This document shows positions 17,089 through 25,636 of a stretch of 45,431 nucleotides of DNA, piece by piece (positions within the stretch are counted from its first letter, which is position 1; the number at the start of each line of letters is the position of its first letter). Origin of the DNA: Candidatus Bathyarchaeota archaeon (GTDB taxonomy: Archaea; Thermoproteota; Bathyarchaeia; Bathyarchaeales; Bathycorpusculaceae); assembly GCA_026014705.1 (NCBI GenBank), contig JAOZHU010000008.1:81833-127263 (forward strand), given 5' to 3'. The translations under genes were made by a program, and so were the position numbers. The notes under the pieces were generated by a model that was not told the origin of the DNA, did no database searches, and worked only from the letters and a program-made list of their open reading frames with translations.

Positions 17089-17107
17089 CTTCCACAGTTG
17101 CTCGGGA

Positions 17108-17133
17108 AAACTATAGCCCCCCTATTTATAGTA
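17108..17133 (-). repeat. Dispersed 26-nt intergenic element, copy B
   Basis: Plus strand AAACTATAG, six C, then TATTTATAGTA. The reverse complement matches copy A (9477-9503) with a single one-base gap and about one substitution. It lies 20 nt after the aspartokinase stop and about 140 nt before radA. Inverted arms CTATA/TATAG flank the C-run. Confidence 0.6.
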
Positions 17134-17273
17134 AGAATTGGCTGTTAGGGAGTTTTTGTTGTGGCTGTTCACTTTAACTTACCTCTCCACGGGCGCGTTG
17201 TTCCTTTTTTTCGTGTGTTTTAAATATGGCTTTTCGCAACTGTTTCTCCTGTAAGTTTGCAGGTTTGATGTTT

Positions 17274-18314
17274 ATGTCGGAAGATGTAGATGCAGAAAGT
17301 CACGAGGCAGAACCCGTGGAGACTGTATCGCCGAAGAAGAAATATGAGTTCATAGAGGATTTGCCCGGAGTTGGTCCAGCCACGGCTCAGAAGTTGCGTG
17401 AGCTTGGCTATCACACTGTTGAATCTTTAGCCATGGCGACCGCGCGTGAACTGGAGCCTGTTGGTGTTAGCGAAAAGAAATCTTTTGCGATTATCGGCGC
17501 GGCGCGCTCTGCTATCGGCATTTCTTTTGTGCGGGCGGATGAACTTTATAAGATGCGCCAGACCGTTTTGCGTTTGACATCGGGTAGCAAGGCTCTAGAT
17601 GGAATTCTTGACGGCGGTTTGGAAACTCAGACAATCACAGAATTCTACGGTGAGTACGGCAGTGGAAAGAGCCAGATTTGCCACCAACTGTGCGTCAACG
17701 TTCAGTTGCATCCTGAACGTGGCGGTCTCAATGGCGCTGCTTTGTATGTGGATACGGAGAACACTTTCAGGCTGGAGAGGATCGTGCAGATGGCTAAGCA
17801 TCTGGGTCTCGACCCTGAACAGGTGGTTAAGAACATTATTTACGCGGAAGCCTACACTTCTGATCACCAAATGTTCCTTTTGGAGAACGCTGATGAAGTG
17901 ATTAAGGCAAACAACGTGAAACTCATCATTGTAGATTCGTTGACTGCTCATTTCAGAAGTGAATACGTTGGCAGAGAAATGCTCGCGCCTCGGCAGCAGA
18001 AGCTGAACAAGCACATGCATAAGCTTATTGGTTTAGCTCGTGCGTTTAACGCTGTGGCTGTTGTGACTAACCAGGTTATGGCTAAGCCCGACGTGTTTTT
18101 CGGCGATGCCGTGCACCCGATTGGTGGGCACATTGTGGGGCATACGAGTCATACGCGGGTTTATCTTCGTAGAGCGTCGCATGGTCCTGTGCGCATTGCT
18201 AGGCTGGTTTCAAGTCCGTATTTGCCTGAAGGCGAGGAAATACTTAAAGTAACCGAGAACGGAATAGAGGATGTCTCTGAAGAGGAGAAAGCAAGTAGGT
18301 CTCGTGGTCGTTAA
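17274..18314 (+). CDS. radA: DNA repair and recombination protein RadA
   Basis: The archaeal RecA/Rad51 homologue: it forms filaments on single-stranded DNA and drives strand exchange in recombination repair. The N-terminal helix-hairpin-helix region (DLPGVGPATAQKLRELG) is followed by Walker A GEYGSGKS (residues 126-133 from this start), Walker B LIIVDSLTAHFRSEY, and the loop MAKPDVFFGDAVHPIGG. ATG 17274 gives 346 residues; the frame is open to 17226, but a TATA-like TTTAAATA at 17219-17226 rules out that start. ATG 17268 is possible. An unknown gene follows after 2 nt. Element copy B lies upstream. Confidence 0.96.
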   Translation: MSEDVDAESHEAEPVETVSPKKKYEFIEDLPGVGPATAQKLRELGYHTVESLAMATARELEPVGVSEKKSFAIIGAARSAIGISFVRADELYKMRQTVLRLTSGSKALDGILDGGLETQTITEFYGEYGSGKSQICHQLCVNVQLHPERGGLNGAALYVDTENTFRLERIVQMAKHLGLDPEQVVKNIIYAEAYTSDHQMFLLENADEVIKANNVKLIIVDSLTAHFRSEYVGREMLAPRQQKLNKHMHKLIGLARAFNAVAVVTNQVMAKPDVFFGDAVHPIGGHIVGHTSHTRVYLRRASHGPVRIARLVSSPYLPEGEEILKVTENGIEDVSEEEKASRSRGR

Positions 18315-18316
18315 CT

Positions 18317-18778
18317 ATGCCTGTGCCTCAAGCTTTGGTTACGCGGTACTTCCAGCTTCTTGTCAATAGGCAGTTCACAGAAGCAGAGCGGGAGCTGGAG
18401 CGGCTCAAGCAAAAAATGCATAAGACAGAGTGGAACCGCGGCTACTTCAGAGCTTTGTATGGCATGTATCTTTCACGGAAGAGCAATGGTGATGAGCAGT
18501 CTTTGTTTGCGAAGCTGGATTTCAGCGACAAAGCCGCTGTGCACGCTTACAGACGCGAGTTTCTAGATCACACCAAAAATGGACTGCACGGCGAATTTGA
18601 CCGCGGCTACTTTTCAGCATGGGCTGACTGCATGCGCGTTCTTGCAAGGCTTGATGTTCCCGCCGCTCACGGCAACGGCAGCAGCGAAGTTACTGAAGGG
18701 GAAAAACTGGAGACTTTGAAGAGTGACAAGAGCCAAGCCACTATTGCGAATTTTCTGCGCAAGAATGAAGAGAAGTGA
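18317..18778 (+). CDS. Unknown helical protein translationally linked to radA
   Basis: No family was recognised. The 153-residue product is predicted helical, without signal or membrane segments. Two sequence-related blocks, WNRGYFRALYGM (residues 39-50) and FDRGYFSAWADC (94-105), suggest an internal duplication resembling a helical-repeat hairpin. A charged, disordered-looking stretch links to a C-terminal ATIANFLRKNEEK tail. The start codon is 2 nt after the radA stop, so the pair is almost certainly co-transcribed and probably co-translated. Codon use looks like that of radA. A role in recombination is suggested only by position. Confidence 0.8.
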   Translation: MPVPQALVTRYFQLLVNRQFTEAERELERLKQKMHKTEWNRGYFRALYGMYLSRKSNGDEQSLFAKLDFSDKAAVHAYRREFLDHTKNGLHGEFDRGYFSAWADCMRVLARLDVPAAHGNGSSEVTEGEKLETLKSDKSQATIANFLRKNEEK

Positions 18779-18782
18779 CTTG

Positions 18783-19085
18783 CTAAGAAGTAATTGGCAG
18801 TGGTCCTTTCAGGATAGTGTACATTAGTATCCAGAAGACTATCCACGTGAAAAAGTATATGCCTATGCCCATCGTCATAATTTTGGACTGCGGCTCTATT
18901 TGTGCTCTGAATTTAGCTTTCAACATGTAATAGGATATCAGGTAAATGATTAAAGCTATGCTTAAGCCATTCATGAATATTGTGTATGAGGGTTCGTCAC
19001 GTAGCAGGGTTAACACCGTGCTTATGGCGGCGGCGATTATGCCTAACCCCATTCTTAGCCAGTATATCACGATGAGTGGTTTCAC
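18783..19085 (-). CDS. Small three-helix membrane protein, unknown function
   Basis: A 100-residue hydrophobic protein with membrane helices at about 9-27, 37-55 and 73-91 and short charged loops (LLRDEPS, KAKFRAQIEPQSK). The family is not recognised. It lies on the minus strand downstream of the PrsW-like gene (112 bp gap) and converges on the radA-linked gene, leaving only 4 bp between their stops. ATG 19085 is a reasonable start. The coding call rests on the regular helix pattern and the absence of a competing frame. Confidence 0.65.
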   Translation of the reverse strand: MKPLIVIYWLRMGLGIIAAAISTVLTLLRDEPSYTIFMNGLSIALIIYLISYYMLKAKFRAQIEPQSKIMTMGIGIYFFTWIVFWILMYTILKGPLPITS

Positions 19086-19197
19086 ACTGCTTCAATCCTT
19101 TAAGACTATGCTTGAAACTACATTAGAAAGTTGCTTGAATATAAATTGTTTCCGTGTTCTCTTGCAACCGGGAGTTTTTTTGGGTTAAACCTGCTTT

Positions 19198-19767
19198 TTA
19201 GTTTATGAACTTTTCCTGAGTTTTGCCATGCAACCGCCAAGCCGTGAAAACAGTAATTGCCACTATGATTGTTGAGAATTGAATTGAGAAAGGATTCGTC
19301 AAAGCTAAGAAGTTATTTGAGAAATGAAGAATTACGGCAACCAAATAGAAGGGTAAGGGTCTCTTGGTGGCTATGCCGTAAGCAGTTATCGCGGTGCTTG
19401 CGGGATGAAAGAAAAGCCCGTGCAACCTCACAATTGGGTTCGCGCCCAGCAGAAGCACGTAGGTTAACATTTCTACAATTCCGAATCCCAAGCCGACAAA
19501 CAGTGCAAGGGTGAAAATTGACCGCTCCGTTTCGCCGTGCCTGTAGAAAAGGGGAAACGCTTTCGAAAACTCCTCAATTAACGGCGCAAAAACCGCGCTG
19601 GAAACTAGCGTAGCAGTGAACACGCCGAAGCCAACTAAGAAAGAATTAGCAAATTGGGTAACGAAAAGGGTAAGCGGAACACTCGTGATTACCCCGCAAA
19701 GGAAAAAGAACATTTTTTCATCAGCATCAGGCTTATGAAGCTTAACCACACATTCGCCTTGACTCAT
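19198..19767 (-). CDS. PrsW-family intramembrane protease
   Basis: A 189-residue polytopic protein. The PrsW/CPBP-related signature is present: APLIEEFSK (glutamates 65-66), GFGIVE at 94-99, H121 in the HPASTAITAYG block, and H148 followed by NN. These residues form the putative catalytic site within the membrane. In bacteria PrsW cleaves an anti-sigma factor; archaea have no sigma factors, so the substrate here must be different. Six or so membrane helices are predicted. ATG 19767 starts the protein; the gene is divergent from rqcH. Confidence 0.8.
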   Translation of the reverse strand: MSQGECVVKLHKPDADEKMFFFLCGVITSVPLTLFVTQFANSFLVGFGVFTATLVSSAVFAPLIEEFSKAFPLFYRHGETERSIFTLALFVGLGFGIVEMLTYVLLLGANPIVRLHGLFFHPASTAITAYGIATKRPLPFYLVAVILHFSNNFLALTNPFSIQFSTIIVAITVFTAWRLHGKTQEKFIN

Positions 19768-19910
19768 TCACCCTGCCTCAAGAACTCACTGTGAATATAA
19801 CTGGCAGAAACGCATGTTAAAAGGTTTCGCAGCCAAGACGCATATTGACCACAAGAATGTTATTTATACACTCACCAGCCTATTAGATTCCAGACATGAT
19901 GTGACCCTCC

Positions 19911-21956
19911 TTGCCCAAAAAAGAATTTACAAGCTTCGACACATCCGCCGCAGTTCAAGAATTAAAAGATGCACTGGCAAAGTCAAGAGTCAACAATATC
20001 TATCAACTAGACGCAAAAACCCTGCTGCTGAAACTGCATAAAACCGATGCACCTCCACTGCGGCTTGTTCTCGAAGCAGGCAAACGATTACACCTAACTG
20101 CGTATTCACTGGAGAAACCACATGCACCGCCCACCTTCTGCATGGCTCTACGAAAATACCTGCGCGACGCATGGCTCGCCAACATAGAACAATACGGGTT
20201 TGAAAGAATAGTGCTCTTTCATTTCAGAACTAAAATTAGCATGCTGCAGCTTGTTCTTGAGCTCTTCGGCGAAGGCAACATTGTCTTAACAGGCGAAAAA
20301 GGCGAGATTCTGCAAGCCTTGGTTTTCAAGCGCATGCGCGACCGAGACATCGTGCGTAATGAAGTTTTTAAGTTTCCACCTTCAAGCGGAAAAAACCCCT
20401 TCAAAGTCACAAGAGACGAGCTAGAGAACGCGTTAAAAACACTTGGCGACGTGGAAGTGGTGAGAGCGCTAGCGCGTTTCCTAGGCGTAGGCGGAGTTTA
20501 CGCAGAAGAAATCTTGCTCAGAGCAAATGTAGAAAAAACAACGCGCTGCAACACACTAACCAGCTTCGAAACAAACACCATATTTGATGCCCTCCAAAGT
20601 CTACTTTCACCCCTCTCCAGTTCCACATTTGAGCCACACATTGTTTTAACAGAAGACGGCAACTTCATAGACGCCCTACCATTCAAACTTAAACGTTACG
20701 AAACCTACCCCGCTCAACCTTGCAGCAGTTTCAACGAAGCATTAGACGAGTTTTACGTGAGAACCACAACCGCTGAAAAAGCCGCAGCAAGCACCGAAGT
20801 GGACAGTTTACGGCGGACAGCAGAAAAACTCAAACGAGTCATAGCCGAACAAGAACAAGCGCTGCACGAGGCTGAAAACAAAGCAGAACAGGACAAGCAT
20901 ATTGGCGACGCCATATACGCCCACACCAGCGAGTTACAGGCTATACTCGACAGGTTTTCAGCTGCGAAAACGGCGGGAAAAGACTGGAACACCGTGGCTG
21001 CCGAAGTTTTAGCCGCTAAGCGCGCTGGAAGAATGCCTGAGGCACTTGTCGAATCGTTTGATGCGCGAAACTTGGCGGCTAACATCTGCATCGGCGACTT
21101 GCACTTCAGCATGAACCTACGCAGAACGCTGTTCGAGAACGCTGCTGAGTTTTATGAACGAGGAAAGAAAGCGAGGCAGAAAGCCTCTGGCGCGCAGGCG
21201 GCACTGGATGAATCATGCAGCAAACTGGCTGAAATTGAACAGAGTATCCGTGAAGCCGAAACGTTGCAGCAGACTAAGCCAGCTGAAGCCATAAAAGAAC
21301 TCATCAAACGTAAAGTGGAAAGTAAACAATGGTACGAAAAATTCCGCTGGTTCACCTCATCCGACGGTTTCCTAATAGTTGCAGGCAAAGACGCTGTCAG
21401 CAACGAAGTCCTCGTCAAGAAGCATGCCGCAGAAGGCGACATGGTTTTCCACGCTGACATCACAGGTGCCCCGTTTGTGGTGATTAAAACCGAAGGTAAA
21501 CAACCCAGCGAACAAGCGCTGCGCGAAGCAGGCGAGTTTGCCGCTGCTTTTTCCCGTGCATGGCGCGAAGGCTTCGGTTCCGCCGACGTTTACTGGGTTA
21601 AACCCGAGCAGCTCAGCAAGAGCGGGCCCTCAGGCGAGTACGTGCCGCATGGCGCCTTCGCAGTGAACGGAAAACGAAATTGGCTGCGTAACGTGCCGCT
21701 TAGATTAAGTGTAGGCGTAGTGGAAGATGGCACAGTGCGTTTTGCAGGCGGTCCTGTGGATGCGGTGAAAACCAAAGCGAAGACCTATGTTGTCCTTGAG
21801 CCGGGTGATGTTGAGGGCAAAGATCTCTTCAAGCAGATTTTGCACGAATTAATGACGAGACTCCGTCGGGAGCAACGGGAAAAACTTGAGAAAGCGTCAA
21901 TCGAGCAGGTTAGAGAGTTTGTGCCTTACTCGAAAGCCAGAATCGTGAAAACTTAG
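19911..21956 (+). CDS. rqcH: Rqc2/NEMF-family ribosome quality control protein (NFACT)
   Basis: Binds obstructed large ribosomal subunits carrying peptidyl-tRNA and, in characterised members, directs addition of C-terminal alanine tails. The 681-residue protein has the NFACT-N domain from residue 1, helix-hairpin-helix and long coiled-coil regions (about 285-335 and 410-455), and the NFACT-R domain from about 465 (KWYEKFRWF, SNEVLVKKH, DMVFHADITGAPFVVIK). TTG 19911 is the start; a TATTTAT box lies about 45 nt upstream. It is a single gene, divergent from the PrsW-like gene. The length matches archaeal homologues. Confidence 0.93.
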   Translation: MPKKEFTSFDTSAAVQELKDALAKSRVNNIYQLDAKTLLLKLHKTDAPPLRLVLEAGKRLHLTAYSLEKPHAPPTFCMALRKYLRDAWLANIEQYGFERIVLFHFRTKISMLQLVLELFGEGNIVLTGEKGEILQALVFKRMRDRDIVRNEVFKFPPSSGKNPFKVTRDELENALKTLGDVEVVRALARFLGVGGVYAEEILLRANVEKTTRCNTLTSFETNTIFDALQSLLSPLSSSTFEPHIVLTEDGNFIDALPFKLKRYETYPAQPCSSFNEALDEFYVRTTTAEKAAASTEVDSLRRTAEKLKRVIAEQEQALHEAENKAEQDKHIGDAIYAHTSELQAILDRFSAAKTAGKDWNTVAAEVLAAKRAGRMPEALVESFDARNLAANICIGDLHFSMNLRRTLFENAAEFYERGKKARQKASGAQAALDESCSKLAEIEQSIREAETLQQTKPAEAIKELIKRKVESKQWYEKFRWFTSSDGFLIVAGKDAVSNEVLVKKHAAEGDMVFHADITGAPFVVIKTEGKQPSEQALREAGEFAAAFSRAWREGFGSADVYWVKPEQLSKSGPSGEYVPHGAFAVNGKRNWLRNVPLRLSVGVVEDGTVRFAGGPVDAVKTKAKTYVVLEPGDVEGKDLFKQILHELMTRLRREQREKLEKASIEQVREFVPYSKARIVKT

Positions 21957-22093
21957 GTTTATGTCCCCGCAATGTTTGTCCTTCTCATTCTGTCCAGTTG
22001 GCTAAAGACATGGCAATTCGCGTCCTTTGTTTTTGTCGCCCATGAAGACAAATAGCGTAACAAGCGGGAAAAAATTTTACCGCGCAATCTCGG

Positions 22094-23002
22094 CTACTGC
22101 TCTTGTACACTTTGCTTCAAAACTCCAGTGATTAACCCAACAATTTTTTCGGCTTGGCTTCCATCAGCATCCTTTGCCGCGTCAAAAACCATAAACGCTA
22201 ACCCGCATAATTTTCCGCTGGCAACAAACACTCTCACAGTGCGTTGAAACTCCTCTTTAGACAATCCATCAGGCACTGAAAGCCCCTGAGCCGAAAACAC
22301 CGACACATCAAGCACATCCAAATCCACATGCAAATACACGCCGTCACATTTAGATTCCAAATAACGCAGAGCCTCTCCAGCAACGTTCTCAGCGCCTTGC
22401 GCTCTTATCTGTGACCGCGAGTAAACCCTCACTTTTGAAGCAGCCAGCGCCTCAGCTTCCAACCTGTCTAAATCACGAACCCCATAGAGCACAATGTTTT
22501 CTTCTGGAACCAGAGGCGAATACCCAAACATAGCTGCCAACCTCTTCGGACCTCTGCCAGCAACAATCGCTACATCCATGCCGCCAATGATGCCCGACGG
22601 CGTTGTTTCAGGAGTGTTGAAATCTCCATGCGCATCCATGTAGACCATGCCTATTTGACGAGTTGAACTCCGCAAGCCTTCAACAACACCCATTGCCAAG
22701 CTGCAGTCGCCGCCGATGACGAGCGGCAAACAGCCAGCGGCGACTACCTCTTTAAGCTTGTCTGCCATTGCTCTGCACAACGTTTCAACTTGATTAGAAT
22801 TCAGAAGCTTCGGGTCACTGCAGTCAGGCGCAGGCAGAGACGCTTTTAAGTCGCCGAAGTCCTCCACTTCGCTTAAATGCCGAAGCGCAGCAATTATGCC
22901 TGCTTTTCTGAGGGCTTCTGAGCCTTTTTCTATGCTTAGTCCTTTTGAGCCTACATTATAGGGAACGCTTACAATGCCGAATTTTAGTGCGGAACGCTTC
23001 AA
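22094..23002 (-). CDS. Arginase/agmatinase-family ureohydrolase
   Basis: A 302-residue binuclear-metal hydrolase of the arginase superfamily. The metal motifs are GGDCS at 97-101, DAHGD at 123-127 and DLD at 227-229 in LHVDLDVLD. The first motif is normally GGDHS, where His binds manganese; here it is Cys, and the usual C-terminal EVNP-like substrate segment is replaced by VFDAAKD. It may therefore not be a standard arginase or agmatinase. ATG 23002 is the start. The gene is divergent from a small kinase gene and converges with rqcH. The substrate is undetermined. Confidence 0.85.
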   Translation of the reverse strand: MKRSALKFGIVSVPYNVGSKGLSIEKGSEALRKAGIIAALRHLSEVEDFGDLKASLPAPDCSDPKLLNSNQVETLCRAMADKLKEVVAAGCLPLVIGGDCSLAMGVVEGLRSSTRQIGMVYMDAHGDFNTPETTPSGIIGGMDVAIVAGRGPKRLAAMFGYSPLVPEENIVLYGVRDLDRLEAEALAASKVRVYSRSQIRAQGAENVAGEALRYLESKCDGVYLHVDLDVLDVSVFSAQGLSVPDGLSKEEFQRTVRVFVASGKLCGLAFMVFDAAKDADGSQAEKIVGLITGVLKQSVQEQ

Positions 23003-23113
23003 AACGCTTCACCCGAACCAGATGAGCCAGCAATAACTGTTTTAAGCTTTACCTGAAGATAGTAACGTAGAGCGGTCCCAAATGCCTTTCGGTTTGCTGG
23101 AGGAGCCACGAGA

Positions 23114-23719
23114 ATGGACAGCCGCGCCATTAAAGGCTTATGGAATGTCGTGCTGAGCGGTTACCCTGCCTCTGGGAAAACAATGCTGGCGCAGAGGCTT
23201 CTAGCTGAAAAACCCTGTTTCGCGCGGATAGGCGTTGACGAACTGAGAAAAATGTTCTTCAACGAAAACTACCCCTGCCACGACGAATTCGTAGTGTACT
23301 CCATGATTGGCGAAATTCGTGATGATTTGCTCAAACTATGCTACAGCGTCATAATTGATTCAACTGCACCGTTCAATGTAACTCGGCAGTTTCTATTAAC
23401 AACCAGCGTTAAACCCGTGAACCCACTGTTAGTCGTTATCAGCGCAGACAGAGACATACTTGCAAAAAGGGCTGCAGAAAAATTCGGAGACAATGACCTG
23501 ATTTCAGCTTACGACAAACGTTGGGAAACCCCAAAAAACAGTTTTCCCATATTCAAGTTCAAAAGCAACACCCTCGAAGAGTTTGAAGATTACTACGCAC
23601 GCTTAAACGAGTTGCTGGAAAGCGAAACGCACCCCTTCAAGCCTGAATTTCACCCCACGCTGCGGCACGCTAACAGTATACGGAAAATCTTGAAAGGATT
23701 CTTAGGCAAACGCGCCTGA
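23114..23719 (+). CDS. Small P-loop nucleotide-binding protein / kinase-like
   Basis: A 201-residue protein with Walker A GYPASGKT at 16-23 and an IDST Walker B-like strand near residue 80, resembling AAA_33-type zeta-toxin/adenylate-kinase-fold kinases. A lid-like basic segment (AKRAAEKFGDNDLISAYDKRW) follows in the place expected for phosphoryl-transfer arginines. GGAGGAG lies 8-9 nt before ATG 23114, a strong ribosome-binding site. The phosphate acceptor is unknown. It ends 9 bp from the convergent GlpX-like gene and is divergent from the arginase-family gene. Confidence 0.78.
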   Translation: MDSRAIKGLWNVVLSGYPASGKTMLAQRLLAEKPCFARIGVDELRKMFFNENYPCHDEFVVYSMIGEIRDDLLKLCYSVIIDSTAPFNVTRQFLLTTSVKPVNPLLVVISADRDILAKRAAEKFGDNDLISAYDKRWETPKNSFPIFKFKSNTLEEFEDYYARLNELLESETHPFKPEFHPTLRHANSIRKILKGFLGKRA

Positions 23720-23728
23720 AAACAGCTT

Positions 23729-24733
23729 TCACGGCAAGAACTGCTTGTAAACTGGATGCCCTTTGAACCGCAAAGTCGTTTCAGACCGTTCTATGGTTCC
23801 GCTCGGCAGCCGCATGCAAATCGAATGCACTACTGCACCTTCTGGAATTAGTCGCACGCCGTCCAAGAGCTCGCCTTTCGTGACGCCTGAAGCCGCAAAC
23901 ACCAGCTCTTTGCCCTTCGCCAATTCATCTTCACAATAAGTTTTGTTCACGTCGACGCCAATGCTCTTCAACCTGTCCAAGCGTTCAGCATCGTCGTTCT
24001 TACTTTGCCATACCTTAACCAGCATGGTTCCGCCTAAACATTTTACAGCCGTGGCGGCAATCGTGGCTTCTGGTCCTGCTCCTGCGCCTAATAGAAGGTC
24101 AACGCCTGAATGCGGAATACACGAGACAACAGCGGCTGCGATGTCTCCATCTGGAATCAATATGATTCTCACGCCCAGTTTCCTAAGAGTATTCAGCATT
24201 TCCAAGTGTCTGTCGCGTTCCAGCATTATGACTGTCAAGTTTCCAAGGGGTAAGCCTTTTTCACGCGCCACCGTGCGCACAATCTGTTCCACGGACATGT
24301 CTAAACTAATTTTGCCAATGGAATGGTGATCGGTGGCGATTTTGAAGTAGTAGCCGTCATCAGGAAGAACTTGTAGGCAGCCTGCAGGCGCGCAAGATAA
24401 AGCAGAGATTGCGTCTTTTCTGCCTTTAGACGCTGCAGTGGTGCCGTCTACAGGGTCAACGACAAACTCAACTTTTGGTCCTCGCCCCGTGCCTACTTTT
24501 TCACGGTGGATAAACGCTGGTGCATGGTCTTTGGGTCCTTCGCATGCTATGATTTCGCCTTCAATGTCCGTCTGCGCCAAAGCAGCCCTTGAGAACTCCA
24601 CGGCTTTGGCGTCTATCAAGTCACAGTTTCCTTGACCTATGTGAAATGCAGCGCCTATTGCCCCAGCAATTGTGATTCGAGTTAATGATGGAGCTAAAGC
24701 TCTTAGGGAAACCAAGATGCGTATTCTCCGCAC
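23729..24733 (-). CDS. glpX: Fructose-1,6-bisphosphatase class II (GlpX type)
   Basis: Hydrolyses fructose 1,6-bisphosphate to fructose 6-phosphate in gluconeogenesis. The 334-residue sequence follows GlpX throughout: REKVGTGRGP (77-86), DPVDGTT (93-99), PDGDIAAAV, LLGAGAGPEA and SGVTKGELLDGV. The motif that is normally GEGExDEAP reads CEGPKDHAP at 64-72, and the second metal motif has Asp where the bacterial enzyme has Glu. GTG 24733 is the likely start. It converges with the P-loop kinase gene. Class II enzymes are unusual in archaea; inositol phosphatase-like activity is an alternative but the sequence order favours GlpX. Confidence 0.86.
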   Translation of the reverse strand: MRRIRILVSLRALAPSLTRITIAGAIGAAFHIGQGNCDLIDAKAVEFSRAALAQTDIEGEIIACEGPKDHAPAFIHREKVGTGRGPKVEFVVDPVDGTTAASKGRKDAISALSCAPAGCLQVLPDDGYYFKIATDHHSIGKISLDMSVEQIVRTVAREKGLPLGNLTVIMLERDRHLEMLNTLRKLGVRIILIPDGDIAAAVVSCIPHSGVDLLLGAGAGPEATIAATAVKCLGGTMLVKVWQSKNDDAERLDRLKSIGVDVNKTYCEDELAKGKELVFAASGVTKGELLDGVRLIPEGAVVHSICMRLPSGTIERSETTLRFKGHPVYKQFLP

Positions 24734-24821
24734 TGCTCTTTGTGCATTCAGGTAATTAAAACATACGCATTAAACTCTGCATTTCCATGAACGCAACCAG
24801 TGCAGAGACTGCGTGGAAATG

Positions 24822-25448
24822 TCAAGCAGCGCCTAGCCAAGCCCCCATAGACTGCCCAAAATAAGCTAAAAAAGCGAATACTATGAGCCTCGGCACAAAG
24901 CTTAGCGCAATGAATATGGTTAAGCGTGCCTTGAGCAGTCCACAGATGAAAGCCAGCAACTCGACGGGGAGAACAGGGATTAACCCGAATATTGTGTAGA
25001 TTACCCAGCCCCACTTGTTCCACACGCATGCTACTTGTTCCAAGTGCTCACTGGATATCCTCTTGGACACGAAGGGTCTTCCCAAGCGGTATGCTAAAGC
25101 GTAGTTTATTGTCATGCCTATGGTGAAGCCTGTTGAAGCTACGAGTATGAGCAGTATAGGGTTTACGCCGAAAAGCGCTGCAGTCGCGACAAGCGCTGGG
25201 CTGCCTAAAGGTATTATGGTGCCAGCTATGACAGTTGCGAGGAAAATTCCTGCAAGACCGTAAGCTGCGAAAAAGGATCCCATGCTGGAGAACAAGGGTG
25301 CTGCGGCGACGTTGAAAACCTTCAAGAGCCATATGGCAATTAAACATGCCGCTGTTAACAGTAGCGCCCATTTTATTGAGGAGCGCATCCATGATGCCTT
25401 AAGCAAATCCAATAAGCTGTCTTTTGCTTTCTGGTTTTGTTCAGGCAT
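24822..25448 (-). CDS. DedA/SNARE-associated (VTT domain) membrane protein
   Basis: A 208-residue protein of the VTT/DedA superfamily, linked to lipid scrambling or undecaprenyl/dolichyl-phosphate transport in other organisms. After a short charged N-terminus it has about six hydrophobic segments. The family core GTIIPLGSPALVATAALFGV, an internal loop with YRLGRPFV, and the re-entrant FGLIPVLPVELLAFICG are visible. ATG 25448 starts the protein. It lies on the minus strand 88 bp upstream of the GlpX-like gene. The family is clear, the substrate is not. Confidence 0.82.
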   Translation of the reverse strand: MPEQNQKAKDSLLDLLKASWMRSSIKWALLLTAACLIAIWLLKVFNVAAAPLFSSMGSFFAAYGLAGIFLATVIAGTIIPLGSPALVATAALFGVNPILLILVASTGFTIGMTINYALAYRLGRPFVSKRISSEHLEQVACVWNKWGWVIYTIFGLIPVLPVELLAFICGLLKARLTIFIALSFVPRLIVFAFLAYFGQSMGAWLGAA

Positions 25449-25636
25449 CGTCGTTCACTGTTTGGAATTAAAGATATGGTATTGTCGTTCTAAAAAGGCT
25501 TCGCGCTTTGCATTGACTTTTTGGTTCTCTCTGAGACCGCTGGGACTCAAGTCAGTTGCCCCGGCTTTATCGGACACGTTTTCGTTCAAGCATGGCTCTG
25601 TGAAATAGCCAAGCGTCGTTTGATTCAGCGTTTACT

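Noticed and set aside
25521-25575. On the minus strand, GCCGGGG plus GACTTGAG and GGTCTC look like parts of a class II serine tRNA.
   Set aside because: There is no D-arm, no T-arm with GTTCGA, and the anticodon stem does not pair. It is probably chance.
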